Positions 9,476 to 18,469 of a DNA stretch of 64,000 bases are shown here, piece after piece. Each line of letters opens with the position of its first letter. Position 1 is the stretch's first letter. The position numbers and the translations under genes were made by a program. The notes below the pieces were generated by a model. The model was given only the letters and a program-made list of their open reading frames with translations. It made no database searches and was not told the DNA's origin. This DNA is from Draconibacterium sediminis. GTDB lineage: Bacteria > Bacteroidota > Bacteroidia > Bacteroidales > Prolixibacteraceae. Where the stretch lies: positions 1,302,001-1,366,000 of the forward strand of contig NZ_JRHC01000001.1 in NCBI RefSeq assembly GCF_000949475.1. The letters run 5' to 3'.

Positions 9476-12022
9476 TTAGCGGATTATGTCTCCGAAAAAT
9501 ACTGAATTCGAAAATAGCTTATTGGTGCCCAGCCATGTTCCTCTGAAAGTCATATTATCATGGTAGCTTATCAGCTTACCTCTGCCAATATTTTGAACAG
9601 TAACAACAGGCGCATTTTTTAGCCGGTTTATATTGTCATCCGAAACCCATCCGCTGAGGTAAGGCGATTGGCTGAATTTAACCGGCTCGACATATTTCTT
9701 TTCTAGTGAATTGGCAACTGTTGTGCTCGATTTAAAAATAGCCAGTTGTTTATCGGAATAGCCAAAACATAATGGGTGTGTTACGTCGATGTCGGTTTCG
9801 AAAATAGCGCCGCTAATGTAATTCAGACTTTCTTCTTTACTGCGTTCTGCATAGCTTAAATAACGTGTTGAATCGGGCGAAACGGGCTTTTGAAAAGTGG
9901 TGTTGCCGATTTGGTTTTTGGCAGCCCAGGTGGTTGCGTCTTTATAGGCGATTAAAGTTCCGCCTTCGCTAACCCAGCTTTTTAACTTGTTTATCTCTGT
10001 TGTTCCCCATTCCGTGAAATTTCCACTCAGGATAATCGTGGTGTAGCTACTAAGTTTTATTTTGCTTAGCGAACTGCTTTCGGCAAGTGTTAAAGGAATA
10101 TGATAACGTTGATCAAAAAGATGCCAGATCTCGCCAATATCGCGGCTGCTGGCACTGCCACCGGCAAAAGTTAAAATTTTAGGTTTGGTAAGCGGCTCAA
10201 AGCTGTTGCTTCCCAAATCAATGCCTGTGGGTGTTAATCCGCTCGATACGGCGTAGATATCAACTCCGGTATTTTGTGCAACATTTTCCAGAAACGCCTT
10301 TGCCTGGCTGCCCGACATAATTTGGTCCTGAACCGGAATAAAAATACTCCCGTACGAAAATGCTTCTTCCTCGTCATTGCCCGCAATCGTGAATTCTTTT
10401 GTGGCTGCATAGGTACGCAACCCGGCATTCTGAATTTTATAAAGTGCTTCGGCTGTTGAATATTCGTCCCAGCGGAACAGGTAACCAACTGGATTATCTG
10501 CTTCAAGAAGTTTCCCTGCAATTTTTTGAGCTTCAACCGGCTCGTCGGACAGTGAAACGCCGTTAAGACTGCCTAGTTTTGCAGCGTGCAAATCGTAGGC
10601 GTGCGGGAAAGTCCAGGTGGATACATCGTAAAAAGTAGTGTCGGTAAACTCATGCACTTCTTCAAAAATTGAATGGATCAGGCGGTATTGCTTTTGATTA
10701 AGCGGAACAACATAAGAAGTGCTGCTTTCAAAAGTTTGTCCATCGGCTTCCAGCTTACTTTCGTTCTCGTAAACTTCAATTTGATGGCGGTTTAGCAAAT
10801 CAACAAAATGTTGCGTTTTAACGCGGTCGGTGCTACCGCCAAAAATGTAGGCTTTGGTTTTGCTTTTCGCCCCAAGGTCGAGTGCCGAGCTGTAAAATTC
10901 TTTTTGCATATCAAGCAATTCGTCGTGTAAATTCATAGCGGCTTCCAACGTCGACAGGCTGGTTGCAAACTGGTTGCGTATACCAAATGCCAGAGCCTTT
11001 TGTCCATTCGATGTATTTCTGTATCGGCCTCTAAATCCAGCTTGCTCGAAAAGAATACCAATGCTTCCGTTCACATCTGGATATGATGATCCTTTGCCGA
11101 AATAATAGTCGTCAAATTGTTCTTCAGTAAAATATGTTGAACCGATTTTATCCAAAAACTTTGCGTGGTAATCGCCTATTTTATGGGTAAGCTCGTAGTT
11201 CTTTTCGGGAGTAAGCGGATTGTTTCGGCTTGGTACACCCGGCTGAAAGAAGAAAGTGGAGTTGGCTCCCATTTCGTGGTGGTCGGTAACAATGTTCGGT
11301 TTCCATTCGTGAAATTTCTGCACGCGACCTCTACTCTCGGGATGTACCAACAACAAATAATCACGGTTCAGGTCGAACCAGTAATGATTGGTTCGTCCGG
11401 CCGGCCACACTTCCTGAAACTGGCGGGAATTATTATCGCCGTTGGGTGTTGCACTTTGGTGCATGTTGGCCCACATGCTGTGACGTGTAAATCCATCGGG
11501 ATTTAAACACGGATCAACAATAATGATGTTCTTTTCCAGGAGTTTATCAATTTTTGCCCCTTCGGCGGCAGCCAGGTAGTAGGCGGTTAGCACCGAGGCA
11601 TTTGTGGCACTCGATTCATTTCCATGAACACCATAAGTTAAACTAACCACCAGCGGCACATCGCTTTTGGCAATATCTTTTCCCGGCTCAGAGAAATTAT
11701 AATGTAGCTCTTTTAATTCGTCCAGATTCTGCTGGTTTTCGGGCGAAGTAAAAACCAGGTGAACCAGCGGTCTGTTTTCATACGATCGGGCATATTCATA
11801 TAGAATTGCCCGGTTGGAACTTTGGGCAATTGTTTTTGCATAGTACAAAACCTGGTCGTGGGTGAGGTGCCATTCTCCCATTTTTTGACCGAAAAACTTT
11901 TCAGGTGTGGGTATTTCACTATTATAAGTAACGTCGTCAGGTAAAAAGTAGGACAGTTTTTCCTGCGCTTGTGAAAAAATAATAAGAAATAAAATAAAAA
12001 TTGTTGTAACAGATCGCTTCAT
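9476..12022 (-). CDS. Secreted M14-family zinc carboxypeptidase with C-terminal amidotransferase-like domain
   Basis: From the ATG at 12022 the 848-residue protein starts with a clean signal peptide ('MKRSVTTIFILFLIIFSQAQ'). A longer frame to 12100 was rejected because it masks this signal. The N-terminal half is an M14 peptidase. 'YGVHGNESS' supplies the zinc HxxE pair, 'DHHEMGANS' carries a further conserved His region, and 'LFEQAGFRGR' places the catalytic Glu. Residues about 640-840 ('ILTFAGGSASSRDIG...', 'YTTIILSGNFTEWG') resemble a class I glutamine-amidotransferase/DJ-1-type domain often fused to such peptidases in Bacteroidota. The likely role is cleavage of C-terminal residues from peptides in the periplasm or at the surface. 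It is transcribed divergently from the TonB-receptor operon, suggesting linked peptide use; that is inference. Confidence 0.88.
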   Translation of the reverse strand: MKRSVTTIFILFLIIFSQAQEKLSYFLPDDVTYNSEIPTPEKFFGQKMGEWHLTHDQVLYYAKTIAQSSNRAILYEYARSYENRPLVHLVFTSPENQQNLDELKELHYNFSEPGKDIAKSDVPLVVSLTYGVHGNESSATNASVLTAYYLAAAEGAKIDKLLEKNIIIVDPCLNPDGFTRHSMWANMHQSATPNGDNNSRQFQEVWPAGRTNHYWFDLNRDYLLLVHPESRGRVQKFHEWKPNIVTDHHEMGANSTFFFQPGVPSRNNPLTPEKNYELTHKIGDYHAKFLDKIGSTYFTEEQFDDYYFGKGSSYPDVNGSIGILFEQAGFRGRYRNTSNGQKALAFGIRNQFATSLSTLEAAMNLHDELLDMQKEFYSSALDLGAKSKTKAYIFGGSTDRVKTQHFVDLLNRHQIEVYENESKLEADGQTFESSTSYVVPLNQKQYRLIHSIFEEVHEFTDTTFYDVSTWTFPHAYDLHAAKLGSLNGVSLSDEPVEAQKIAGKLLEADNPVGYLFRWDEYSTAEALYKIQNAGLRTYAATKEFTIAGNDEEEAFSYGSIFIPVQDQIMSGSQAKAFLENVAQNTGVDIYAVSSGLTPTGIDLGSNSFEPLTKPKILTFAGGSASSRDIGEIWHLFDQRYHIPLTLAESSSLSKIKLSSYTTIILSGNFTEWGTTEINKLKSWVSEGGTLIAYKDATTWAAKNQIGNTTFQKPVSPDSTRYLSYAERSKEESLNYISGAIFETDIDVTHPLCFGYSDKQLAIFKSSTTVANSLEKKYVEPVKFSQSPYLSGWVSDDNINRLKNAPVVTVQNIGRGKLISYHDNMTFRGTWLGTNKLFSNSVFFGDIIR

Positions 12023-12142
12023 TTTTATACTATTGTTAAATAAGAAGAAGGGTAATTGGTTTATTGGTTTCGAAGATTGAAAAAATATCAGACATTTCAA
12101 ATAAAGATGCTAAAAAAAGCCTTGTTGCAATGGATGATTGTT

Positions 12143-12168
12143 TTTGTTTATTAAACTTATTAAACAAA
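12143..12168. promoter_or_regulatory. Inverted repeat in the divergent control region
   Basis: TTTGTTTA (12143-12150) and TAAACAAA (12161-12168) form a perfect 8-bp inverted repeat with a 10-bp spacer, one mismatch extending it inwards. It sits in the 223-bp space between the divergent M14 peptidase and TonB-receptor genes, where a shared operator would be expected. Function is inferred from position only. Confidence 0.4.
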
Positions 12169-12245
12169 TTGTATAAAATTCTTAGAGGCTTAAACCTACA
12201 GAGTAAATCAAAGTCAAATAAATTCTAAACCAAGGTTCAAAAAAA

Positions 12246-14963
12246 TTGAAAAAGTCTTTAATTAGTTATGTGCTCCTGTTTTTAGCTCTTTTGTTGGGGA
12301 ATAATACTTTTTTGTATGGCCAGCAAATTGAAGAGATAAAAATAACTGGTTCGTACCAAAATCAACCACTTGAGCAATTTTTGAATGACCTGGAAACCAA
12401 TTATAGCTTACGGGTTTACTACAAAAAATCGTGGGTTGATAAAACTACCATTTCCAATCAGTTTGAAAATACGCCTTTATTGCAGGCGCTAAATAATGTA
12501 TTTTATGATTCTGAACTGAGCTATGATTTCTTTCAGAATGATGGAATTGTTGTTTTCAGAAGGTCGGCTGATACCCGGTCGAAGTTTGATGATTACTCTC
12601 AAACGTTGGTGGTTGGCGATCCAATGAATTTAGGACGGTACAAAACAGCAAAGTTAAAAGGGCGTATCCTCGATGGAAAAGACGGTACTCCACTGGTTGG
12701 TGCCGTGGTTTATTGCAATAAGCTGCAAAAAGGCACAACATCTGATGCAAACGGAAGTTTTGAACTGGACTTGCCTACCGGAGATTTTAAATTAACGATC
12801 ACCTACATTGGTTTCGAGGGCTCTGCAATAGATATTCGCCTGATAGAAGATGGCACAGCAGATTTTCGCTTGTTTGAAGAATCGCATAACATTGATGAGG
12901 TAACCGTACTGGGATCGGATGGTGATGTGCCACGCGCGCAAATGAGTATGGTGCAAATGACCGGGAAAGAGATTCAGCAATTACCTGCATTAATGGGCGA
13001 GGTTGATGTGTTAAAAGGGCTCACTATTTTGGCAGGGGTACAAACGGTAAGCGAACTGTCGTCGGGGTTTAACGTGCGTGGTGGAAACACCGACCAAAAC
13101 CTTATTCTGGTAAATGGCAGCCCTGTATTTAATTCGTCGCACCTTTTTGGCTTTATGTCGCTTATTAATCCCGATGTTGTGGAGAATGTACGACTGTTTA
13201 AAGGCGGCATGCCGGCGCGTTACGGCGAGCGGGTGGCATCGGTAATGGAGGTCGATTTTAAAGAAGGGAATGACGAAACCATACGCTTTTATGGTGGAAT
13301 TGGAATTATAAACTCGCGCCTCGCGCTTGACGGGCCACTAACAAAAAATAAAAAGTTTACCATTGCTGTTGGCGGCCGTAGTTCGTATACTGACTGGTTG
13401 TTACAGGAAATTCCTAATCTCGACCTGAATGAGGGAGTTACCCATTTTTATGATGTGTCGGGGAAACTTACTTATAAGTTCAATCAACACAACAAATTAA
13501 GTGTAATGGCTTATACCAGTTTCGATGAGTTTAGTACCAGTTCGCAATCGATAACCGAATACGGAAACCTGCTGGGCAACTTAAAATTGAACAACCGTTT
13601 TGGTGAAAAATTTTACGGTGAGCTGGATGCGGCTTACAGCCGTTACGATTACCGACTTTCCGACCTGGCCGACAATAAACCTTTTGAAGCTTATTATCTC
13701 GATAATCAGTTGCAGTACAGTTCTGTTGCCTATAACTTTAAATGGCACCCCAACGAGCGCCATAATTCCGAAGCCGGTTTTAAAGTTGTTTACAACGAAA
13801 TCAGTCCCGGAGAAATTATTCCGAAACAGGATACAACGGTAATTGTTGGTCGTAAATTAGCAATGGAGAAAACACTGGACTGGTCGGTGTATGTAAGCGA
13901 CGAATTTCAGGTTTTGCCAAACTTCTCGATAGTGGCCGGTTTGCGTTATAATCATTTTAGTAATATTGGCACTCCGGTTGTTTATTTGTACGATGAGGGT
14001 CAGCCTAAAGAACCCGGAACGGTGGTCGACTCGCTGCAGTTTGGCAAAAACGAGGCTTCTGCAACTTACGGAGGAATTGAGCCAAGGCTGGCAATGAACT
14101 ACGATCTTGATATGAATACCTCGCTGAAGTTCAGTTATCAGCGCACACGACAAAATATTTTTCAGCTTAGTAATAATGCGGTAATCTCGCCGGCCGAAAC
14201 ATGGAAGGCAGCCGATTACCATTTAAAACCACTTATTTCCGATCAGGTGGCAGTTGGTGTTGAAAATAACTCCTTGTTATCACGTGTTGACCTTTCCGCC
14301 GAAGTGTACTACAAATACCTGCAAAATCTGATTGAGTATAAAAATGGTGCTCAGCTGATTATGAACGACCATGTTGAAACGGCACTTGTGCCTACAAAAG
14401 GTTATTCATATGGAATTGAGCTGAGTGCACGCAAAAATACCGGCCGCTTAACCGGTTATGCCAGCTACGTGTATTCACGAACAATGCGGAAAAATACCAG
14501 CGATTTTGGTGAAGAAAATTTGTGGAACGGCGATTATTATCCGTCGATTTACGATAAGCCACACGATTTTTCGCTTACGGCAACCTATAATATTAGTCGC
14601 AGGTGGCGTTTCTCCGGTAACTTTGTTATGGTTTCAGGAAGGCCAACCACTTTGCCCGAAATTAAATACAGATTTGCCGGCGAAGACCTGGTTTATTATT
14701 CCGATAGAAATAAATACCGCATGCCATCGTATCATCGATTGGATTTGTCGATCACTTTCGATCAAAACCTGCGAAAAAAACGGATGTGGAAAGGCAGCTG
14801 GACCTTGTCGGTATACAATGTTTACGGCCGCAATAATCCGTATTCGGTGTATTACAAAAAATCGGTGCCGGGCGAAAGCAATAATTACACGCGTTACTCG
14901 CTGTTTAAACTGTCGGTAATCGGTATTCCGGTACCTTCGCTAACGTATAATTTTAAGTTTTAA
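12246..14963 (+). CDS. STN-domain TonB-dependent outer-membrane receptor
   Basis: This 905-residue receptor begins with a TTG codon. It is accepted because it is immediately followed by a signal peptide ('KKSLISYVLLFLALLLG') and no ATG occurs before residue 116. Domain order: STN domain (about 32-100), carboxypeptidase-regulatory-like beta-sandwich (about 138-210, 'LKGRILDGKDGTPLVGA'), TonB plug (about 225-345, 'GFNVRGGNTDQNLILVNG'), then a 22-strand-type barrel ending in aromatic Phe. It would import a large substrate across the outer membrane using TonB energy. The STN domain normally contacts a FecR-type anti-sigma factor, but no fecI/fecR pair is adjacent. It is the first gene of a tightly coupled operon with a DUF4249 lipoprotein. 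Confidence 0.93.
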   Translation: MKKSLISYVLLFLALLLGNNTFLYGQQIEEIKITGSYQNQPLEQFLNDLETNYSLRVYYKKSWVDKTTISNQFENTPLLQALNNVFYDSELSYDFFQNDGIVVFRRSADTRSKFDDYSQTLVVGDPMNLGRYKTAKLKGRILDGKDGTPLVGAVVYCNKLQKGTTSDANGSFELDLPTGDFKLTITYIGFEGSAIDIRLIEDGTADFRLFEESHNIDEVTVLGSDGDVPRAQMSMVQMTGKEIQQLPALMGEVDVLKGLTILAGVQTVSELSSGFNVRGGNTDQNLILVNGSPVFNSSHLFGFMSLINPDVVENVRLFKGGMPARYGERVASVMEVDFKEGNDETIRFYGGIGIINSRLALDGPLTKNKKFTIAVGGRSSYTDWLLQEIPNLDLNEGVTHFYDVSGKLTYKFNQHNKLSVMAYTSFDEFSTSSQSITEYGNLLGNLKLNNRFGEKFYGELDAAYSRYDYRLSDLADNKPFEAYYLDNQLQYSSVAYNFKWHPNERHNSEAGFKVVYNEISPGEIIPKQDTTVIVGRKLAMEKTLDWSVYVSDEFQVLPNFSIVAGLRYNHFSNIGTPVVYLYDEGQPKEPGTVVDSLQFGKNEASATYGGIEPRLAMNYDLDMNTSLKFSYQRTRQNIFQLSNNAVISPAETWKAADYHLKPLISDQVAVGVENNSLLSRVDLSAEVYYKYLQNLIEYKNGAQLIMNDHVETALVPTKGYSYGIELSARKNTGRLTGYASYVYSRTMRKNTSDFGEENLWNGDYYPSIYDKPHDFSLTATYNISRRWRFSGNFVMVSGRPTTLPEIKYRFAGEDLVYYSDRNKYRMPSYHRLDLSITFDQNLRKKRMWKGSWTLSVYNVYGRNNPYSVYYKKSVPGESNNYTRYSLFKLSVIGIPVPSLTYNFKF

Positions 14964-16024
14964 TGAAGCGCATTGTAACATATAGTTTTATACTATTCAT
15001 TCTGCTGGCAGGCTGTGAGGATGTTTACCGGCCTGAAATTGATGTGGTTGACAATGTTCTGGTAGCCGATGCACGAATAGCTGCCGACCAATCGGTTAAT
15101 TACATTGATTTATACGAATCGGTAGCTTACTACGACAATGCAAGCACCGGCCCTGCTGTTACCGATGCTATCGTTCGGCTTATTGATAATAACGGTAGTG
15201 AACTGAAGCTGCCGCATTATTCCGGAGGCCGATACAGGTTAAATAGCCTTCTTAACCCGAATTTACAATATAAATTGAAAATTGAATACCGGGGAGAAGA
15301 ATATGAATCGGCCTTTGAGGTTGTGCCCCAGAAACCATCGATTGACAGTGTTTATGGATTTGAGGAAGTTGAAATAAGACAGGAAAGCGGTGATAACGAT
15401 GTTGATAACGTGGATCGGTTGGAAGGAGTTCGTTTGTATGCTGATATAACTCCCAATAACGAAAATCCTTATTGCCGGTTTACAACCCGCTTTGTTTTGC
15501 AATATAATTATGTAATTGATGTTCCCGGGCCTTTTGGCAGTACGATGCCTGAAACCGTGTATGGATGGAAATCCTCTTATCCGCAGAAGACATTTAATAT
15601 TGCCGCACCACCTGAATATTCGGCTTCTAAAGAAATTAAAAAGCACCCCTTATACTTTTTAAAAAATAGAGTAAAATACAAAGATGATCATATTTTCTCG
15701 GGTTGGATTGTGATCCTGTATCAACACGGAATAACTAAAAGTGCTTACAACTATTACGATGATTTGAACAAGCAGCTTGAAGCCGGTGGAAAAATATTTG
15801 ATCCCTTGTATGTGCAGGCACGAAGTAATTTGAGATGTACAACCAACAGTGATCAGAAGATACTCGGAAATTTTGAAATATCAGTGAATAGCGAAACAAG
15901 GTATTTTTTGCGATATATTTCTGAAACATCAGGATTTGCATTACATGAGATTGAGGAGCGTTACCACATCCCTTCATCAGGCGAACAAGTGAGTATTATG
16001 CCCGAATGGTGGGAGCATCCCTAA
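14963..16024 (+). CDS. DUF4249-family surface lipoprotein
   Basis: The ATG overlaps the receptor stop codon (TAATG), indicating translational coupling. The 353-residue product has a lipobox ('ILLAGC', Cys18) and the typical DUF4249 opening, 'VDNVLVADARIAADQ' followed by 'ITYIGF'-like beta-sandwich strands ('GPAVTDAIVRLIDNNG', 'GRYRLNS...LNPNLQYKL'). DUF4249 proteins are regularly encoded next to TonB-dependent receptors of Bacteroidota and are thought to serve as their lipoprotein partner, comparable in position to SusD, but without the SusD fold. The cognate ligand is unknown. Family assignment is confident; partner function is inference from operon context. Confidence 0.88.
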   Translation: MKRIVTYSFILFILLAGCEDVYRPEIDVVDNVLVADARIAADQSVNYIDLYESVAYYDNASTGPAVTDAIVRLIDNNGSELKLPHYSGGRYRLNSLLNPNLQYKLKIEYRGEEYESAFEVVPQKPSIDSVYGFEEVEIRQESGDNDVDNVDRLEGVRLYADITPNNENPYCRFTTRFVLQYNYVIDVPGPFGSTMPETVYGWKSSYPQKTFNIAAPPEYSASKEIKKHPLYFLKNRVKYKDDHIFSGWIVILYQHGITKSAYNYYDDLNKQLEAGGKIFDPLYVQARSNLRCTTNSDQKILGNFEISVNSETRYFLRYISETSGFALHEIEERYHIPSSGEQVSIMPEWWEHP

Positions 16025-16035
16025 ATAAAGAACCA

Positions 16036-17685
16036 ATGAGCAGAGCATTCAAAATATTATTTCTTGTTGTAATGGTATGTGCCGGGTTAAAATCCATGGC
16101 GCAAACCACCGCCAACAGGGAACTTGTAGTTTTTACCGATCGCGATTTTTGTATTTCGGGAGATACGCTATGGTTAAAAGCATATGTACCAAAAGAGTTG
16201 CAACGATATGGTAATATTGTTCATTTGCAGCTGGAATCGCAAACCGGAAATTTAATTGCTTCGCGTGCCGTAAAATGCAACAATACACAAGCCGAAGGTT
16301 TTATTGCTGTACCCGATTCCCTGCAGACCGGATTGTATTTTGTGCATGCATTTTTTAATGCGCAACGTAGCAATGGCGTTCTGAAATGTACAGGCAGGTC
16401 GGTATACGTTTATAATCGTTTTGAGGAAGCCATTGAACGGTTACCGGTTGTGGAAGATAAAGCAGCCGTTGTTACACCGGAAAGTGCCGATAACCAGATC
16501 GATATAGATCTTGAGGATAAAAATTACCGCCGGCGTGATGAGGTAAAGGGGAGTATTAATACCGGAGATAACGAGTTTGTATACATGGTGGCAAGTGCGC
16601 GGATAATCGAACCTTTTTCTCATAAAAATTCCGGGTTTATGCGCTTTGGAATGAAAGACCGGAATACGGGTATTCCACCATTCCCTGAAGAAGACGGCGT
16701 ATTGATAAGTGGTAGTCTTAGCAACCGGGAAACAGGTGATGCAGCCAACAGTCTGGTGTTGTTAACAGTAACCGGAAACGAAACATATTTTGATTATTAT
16801 TATCCCGATTCAACAGGGCTGTTTCATTTCTTCCTGCCTGATGCAAGAGGTAATGCCAATCTAATTCTTCAGCCACTTGCTGTTGGCGATAAACAGTTTG
16901 ATATTAAGCTGACCCCGAATTTTATGTCAGCCGTAGAACAACTAAAATTCGACTCCACTTTTGTAAATCCAAAGCAGGCTGAAATTATTGAGAACAGCAT
17001 AAAAGGTACATTCTTTAATAAACTTTTCAGAGGTGTTTCAATCAGAAGTAAGGATGATTTCGAGATGCCAAATCCTTACGGAATGCCATTTTACGGTCAG
17101 CCCGATAATCATATAGTTCCCGAACTCTTTATTGATTTGCCCAATTTTAAGGAAATATCGCGCGAATTACTTATAGGGTTTCAGTACCGCGACAGAAACG
17201 ATGAGGTTACTTTCAGAATGTTAGACTACGGACAGGATCGGTTTTTCGACACAGAGCCGCTACGCCTTATCAACGGAATTCCGGTGTTTAAAAATTCATT
17301 CTTTCAGGATTTACAATCTACTGACATTGCCTCCATCGATTTGGTAAAAAGTGAACGTATTTTTGGCGACCTTCGTTTTAAGGGCGTGCTAATGGTGTCG
17401 TTAAATGATAAATCGAATAGCTGGCTGGCGCAACAACCAAATGTTTTTCAGCTAAAAGTGCCGTGTATCGAATTTCCGAAACAGGCGAACTACAACCCGA
17501 TCGCTGAGGGCAGAACACAACCCGACACCCGTTGGCAGTTTTTAAACGAAGTGGTTGACTCCAATGAAAAATGGCCATTTAGTTTTCAGCTATCTGATGT
17601 AAAAGGAGATTTGGAAATAAAAGTTGAGGCGATAACAAAATCGGGTAAACTCTACAGAACGTCAAAAATAATATCGGTACAATGA
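16036..17685 (+). CDS. Secreted protein with MG2-like domain and a TonB-plug-like segment without a barrel
   Basis: From ATG 16036 (11 bp after the DUF4249 stop) the protein has 549 residues and a signal peptide ending 'LKSMAQ'. Residues about 25-125 ('RELVVFTDRDFCISGDTLW') look like an alpha-2-macroglobulin MG2 strand set, common in Bacteroidota exported proteins. The C-terminal third contains 'LRLINGIPVFKNSFFQDL' then 'STDIASIDLVKSERIFGD' and 'FKGVLMVSLND', which matches the order of a TonB receptor plug domain, yet no beta-barrel follows. It may plug, gate or assist the receptor encoded two genes upstream. An alternative start at 16006 adds ten residues before the signal peptide and is unlikely. 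Confidence 0.7.
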   Translation: MSRAFKILFLVVMVCAGLKSMAQTTANRELVVFTDRDFCISGDTLWLKAYVPKELQRYGNIVHLQLESQTGNLIASRAVKCNNTQAEGFIAVPDSLQTGLYFVHAFFNAQRSNGVLKCTGRSVYVYNRFEEAIERLPVVEDKAAVVTPESADNQIDIDLEDKNYRRRDEVKGSINTGDNEFVYMVASARIIEPFSHKNSGFMRFGMKDRNTGIPPFPEEDGVLISGSLSNRETGDAANSLVLLTVTGNETYFDYYYPDSTGLFHFFLPDARGNANLILQPLAVGDKQFDIKLTPNFMSAVEQLKFDSTFVNPKQAEIIENSIKGTFFNKLFRGVSIRSKDDFEMPNPYGMPFYGQPDNHIVPELFIDLPNFKEISRELLIGFQYRDRNDEVTFRMLDYGQDRFFDTEPLRLINGIPVFKNSFFQDLQSTDIASIDLVKSERIFGDLRFKGVLMVSLNDKSNSWLAQQPNVFQLKVPCIEFPKQANYNPIAEGRTQPDTRWQFLNEVVDSNEKWPFSFQLSDVKGDLEIKVEAITKSGKLYRTSKIISVQ

Positions 17686-18407
17686 GCAGCTTAATAAAAT
17701 ATACAGGAGTGATTTTGGGAGTGCTGTTGGCTTTTGTTGTACAGGCTCAGGAGATGGGAATCGATACCTACGAACTGAATAGTGAATCCAATAATCTTCA
17801 GGGTAAAATGCTCGGCGAGGTTATTACGCTTGATGCTGAGGTTAATACCTATTTTTTGTATCCCGATGATTGGGTGCCGGGCTCGCTAAAATTTACAAAC
17901 GGTAATGTATTCGACAACCTGCGAATACGTTACCAGGCATTTACCGATGAGCTGATTACCTATAATAAGAACGGACGGTTTTTATACCAGATAGAGAAAG
18001 AGTTGGTAGAAAGTTTTACGTTTCAGGATGGAAGCCAAAGTCGCAAATTTGTTCGCCTTACAAAAAACAACAACCAGCAGACCAATATGTATTTGGAAGA
18101 GCTGTATAAGGGAACTGTTAGTTTGATGGTTAACTGGTATATTTACGAACAATCGGTTAGTCCGTATAAGGATAAAAACGGCATAACACGCGCTGTTGAA
18201 TACCACCTGCGCAAAGACTATTATTTATACACCGAACAGGATGGTTTAACTAAAATACGACTTAATAGAGCCGCTTTACTCTCCCGGTTTCCTGAAAATC
18301 AGAGGCAAATAAGAAAGCTCCTGCGTCAAAATAAATTGCACGTAAACAACGAATTCACAATGGTTAACGCCCTTCGGCTGTTAGCCGAAAACAATCTTAC
18401 AGAATAA
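17682..18407 (+). CDS. Secreted protein of unknown function, 241 residues
   Basis: The start codon overlaps the previous stop (ATGA), so translation is coupled. A signal peptide is visible (residues 1-22, 'VLLAFVVQAQ'). The mature protein is rich in beta strands with Y/F pairs ('NGRFLYQIEKEL', 'GTVSLMVNWYIYEQS', 'KDYYLYTEQDGL') and ends in a basic helical segment ('NQRQIRKLLRQNKL'). I do not recognise a family with certainty. The composition fits a periplasmic or outer-membrane-associated protein. It lies in the TonB-receptor operon, between the MG2/plug-like protein and a small barrel protein, so it probably serves the same envelope machine. Confidence 0.65.
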   Translation: MSSLIKYTGVILGVLLAFVVQAQEMGIDTYELNSESNNLQGKMLGEVITLDAEVNTYFLYPDDWVPGSLKFTNGNVFDNLRIRYQAFTDELITYNKNGRFLYQIEKELVESFTFQDGSQSRKFVRLTKNNNQQTNMYLEELYKGTVSLMVNWYIYEQSVSPYKDKNGITRAVEYHLRKDYYLYTEQDGLTKIRLNRAALLSRFPENQRQIRKLLRQNKLHVNNEFTMVNALRLLAENNLTE

Positions 18408-18469
18408 AAATTTCTGTTTAACGCAACCAAATCACAACGCATAACATCTTCATAAAAACAAAAAACATT

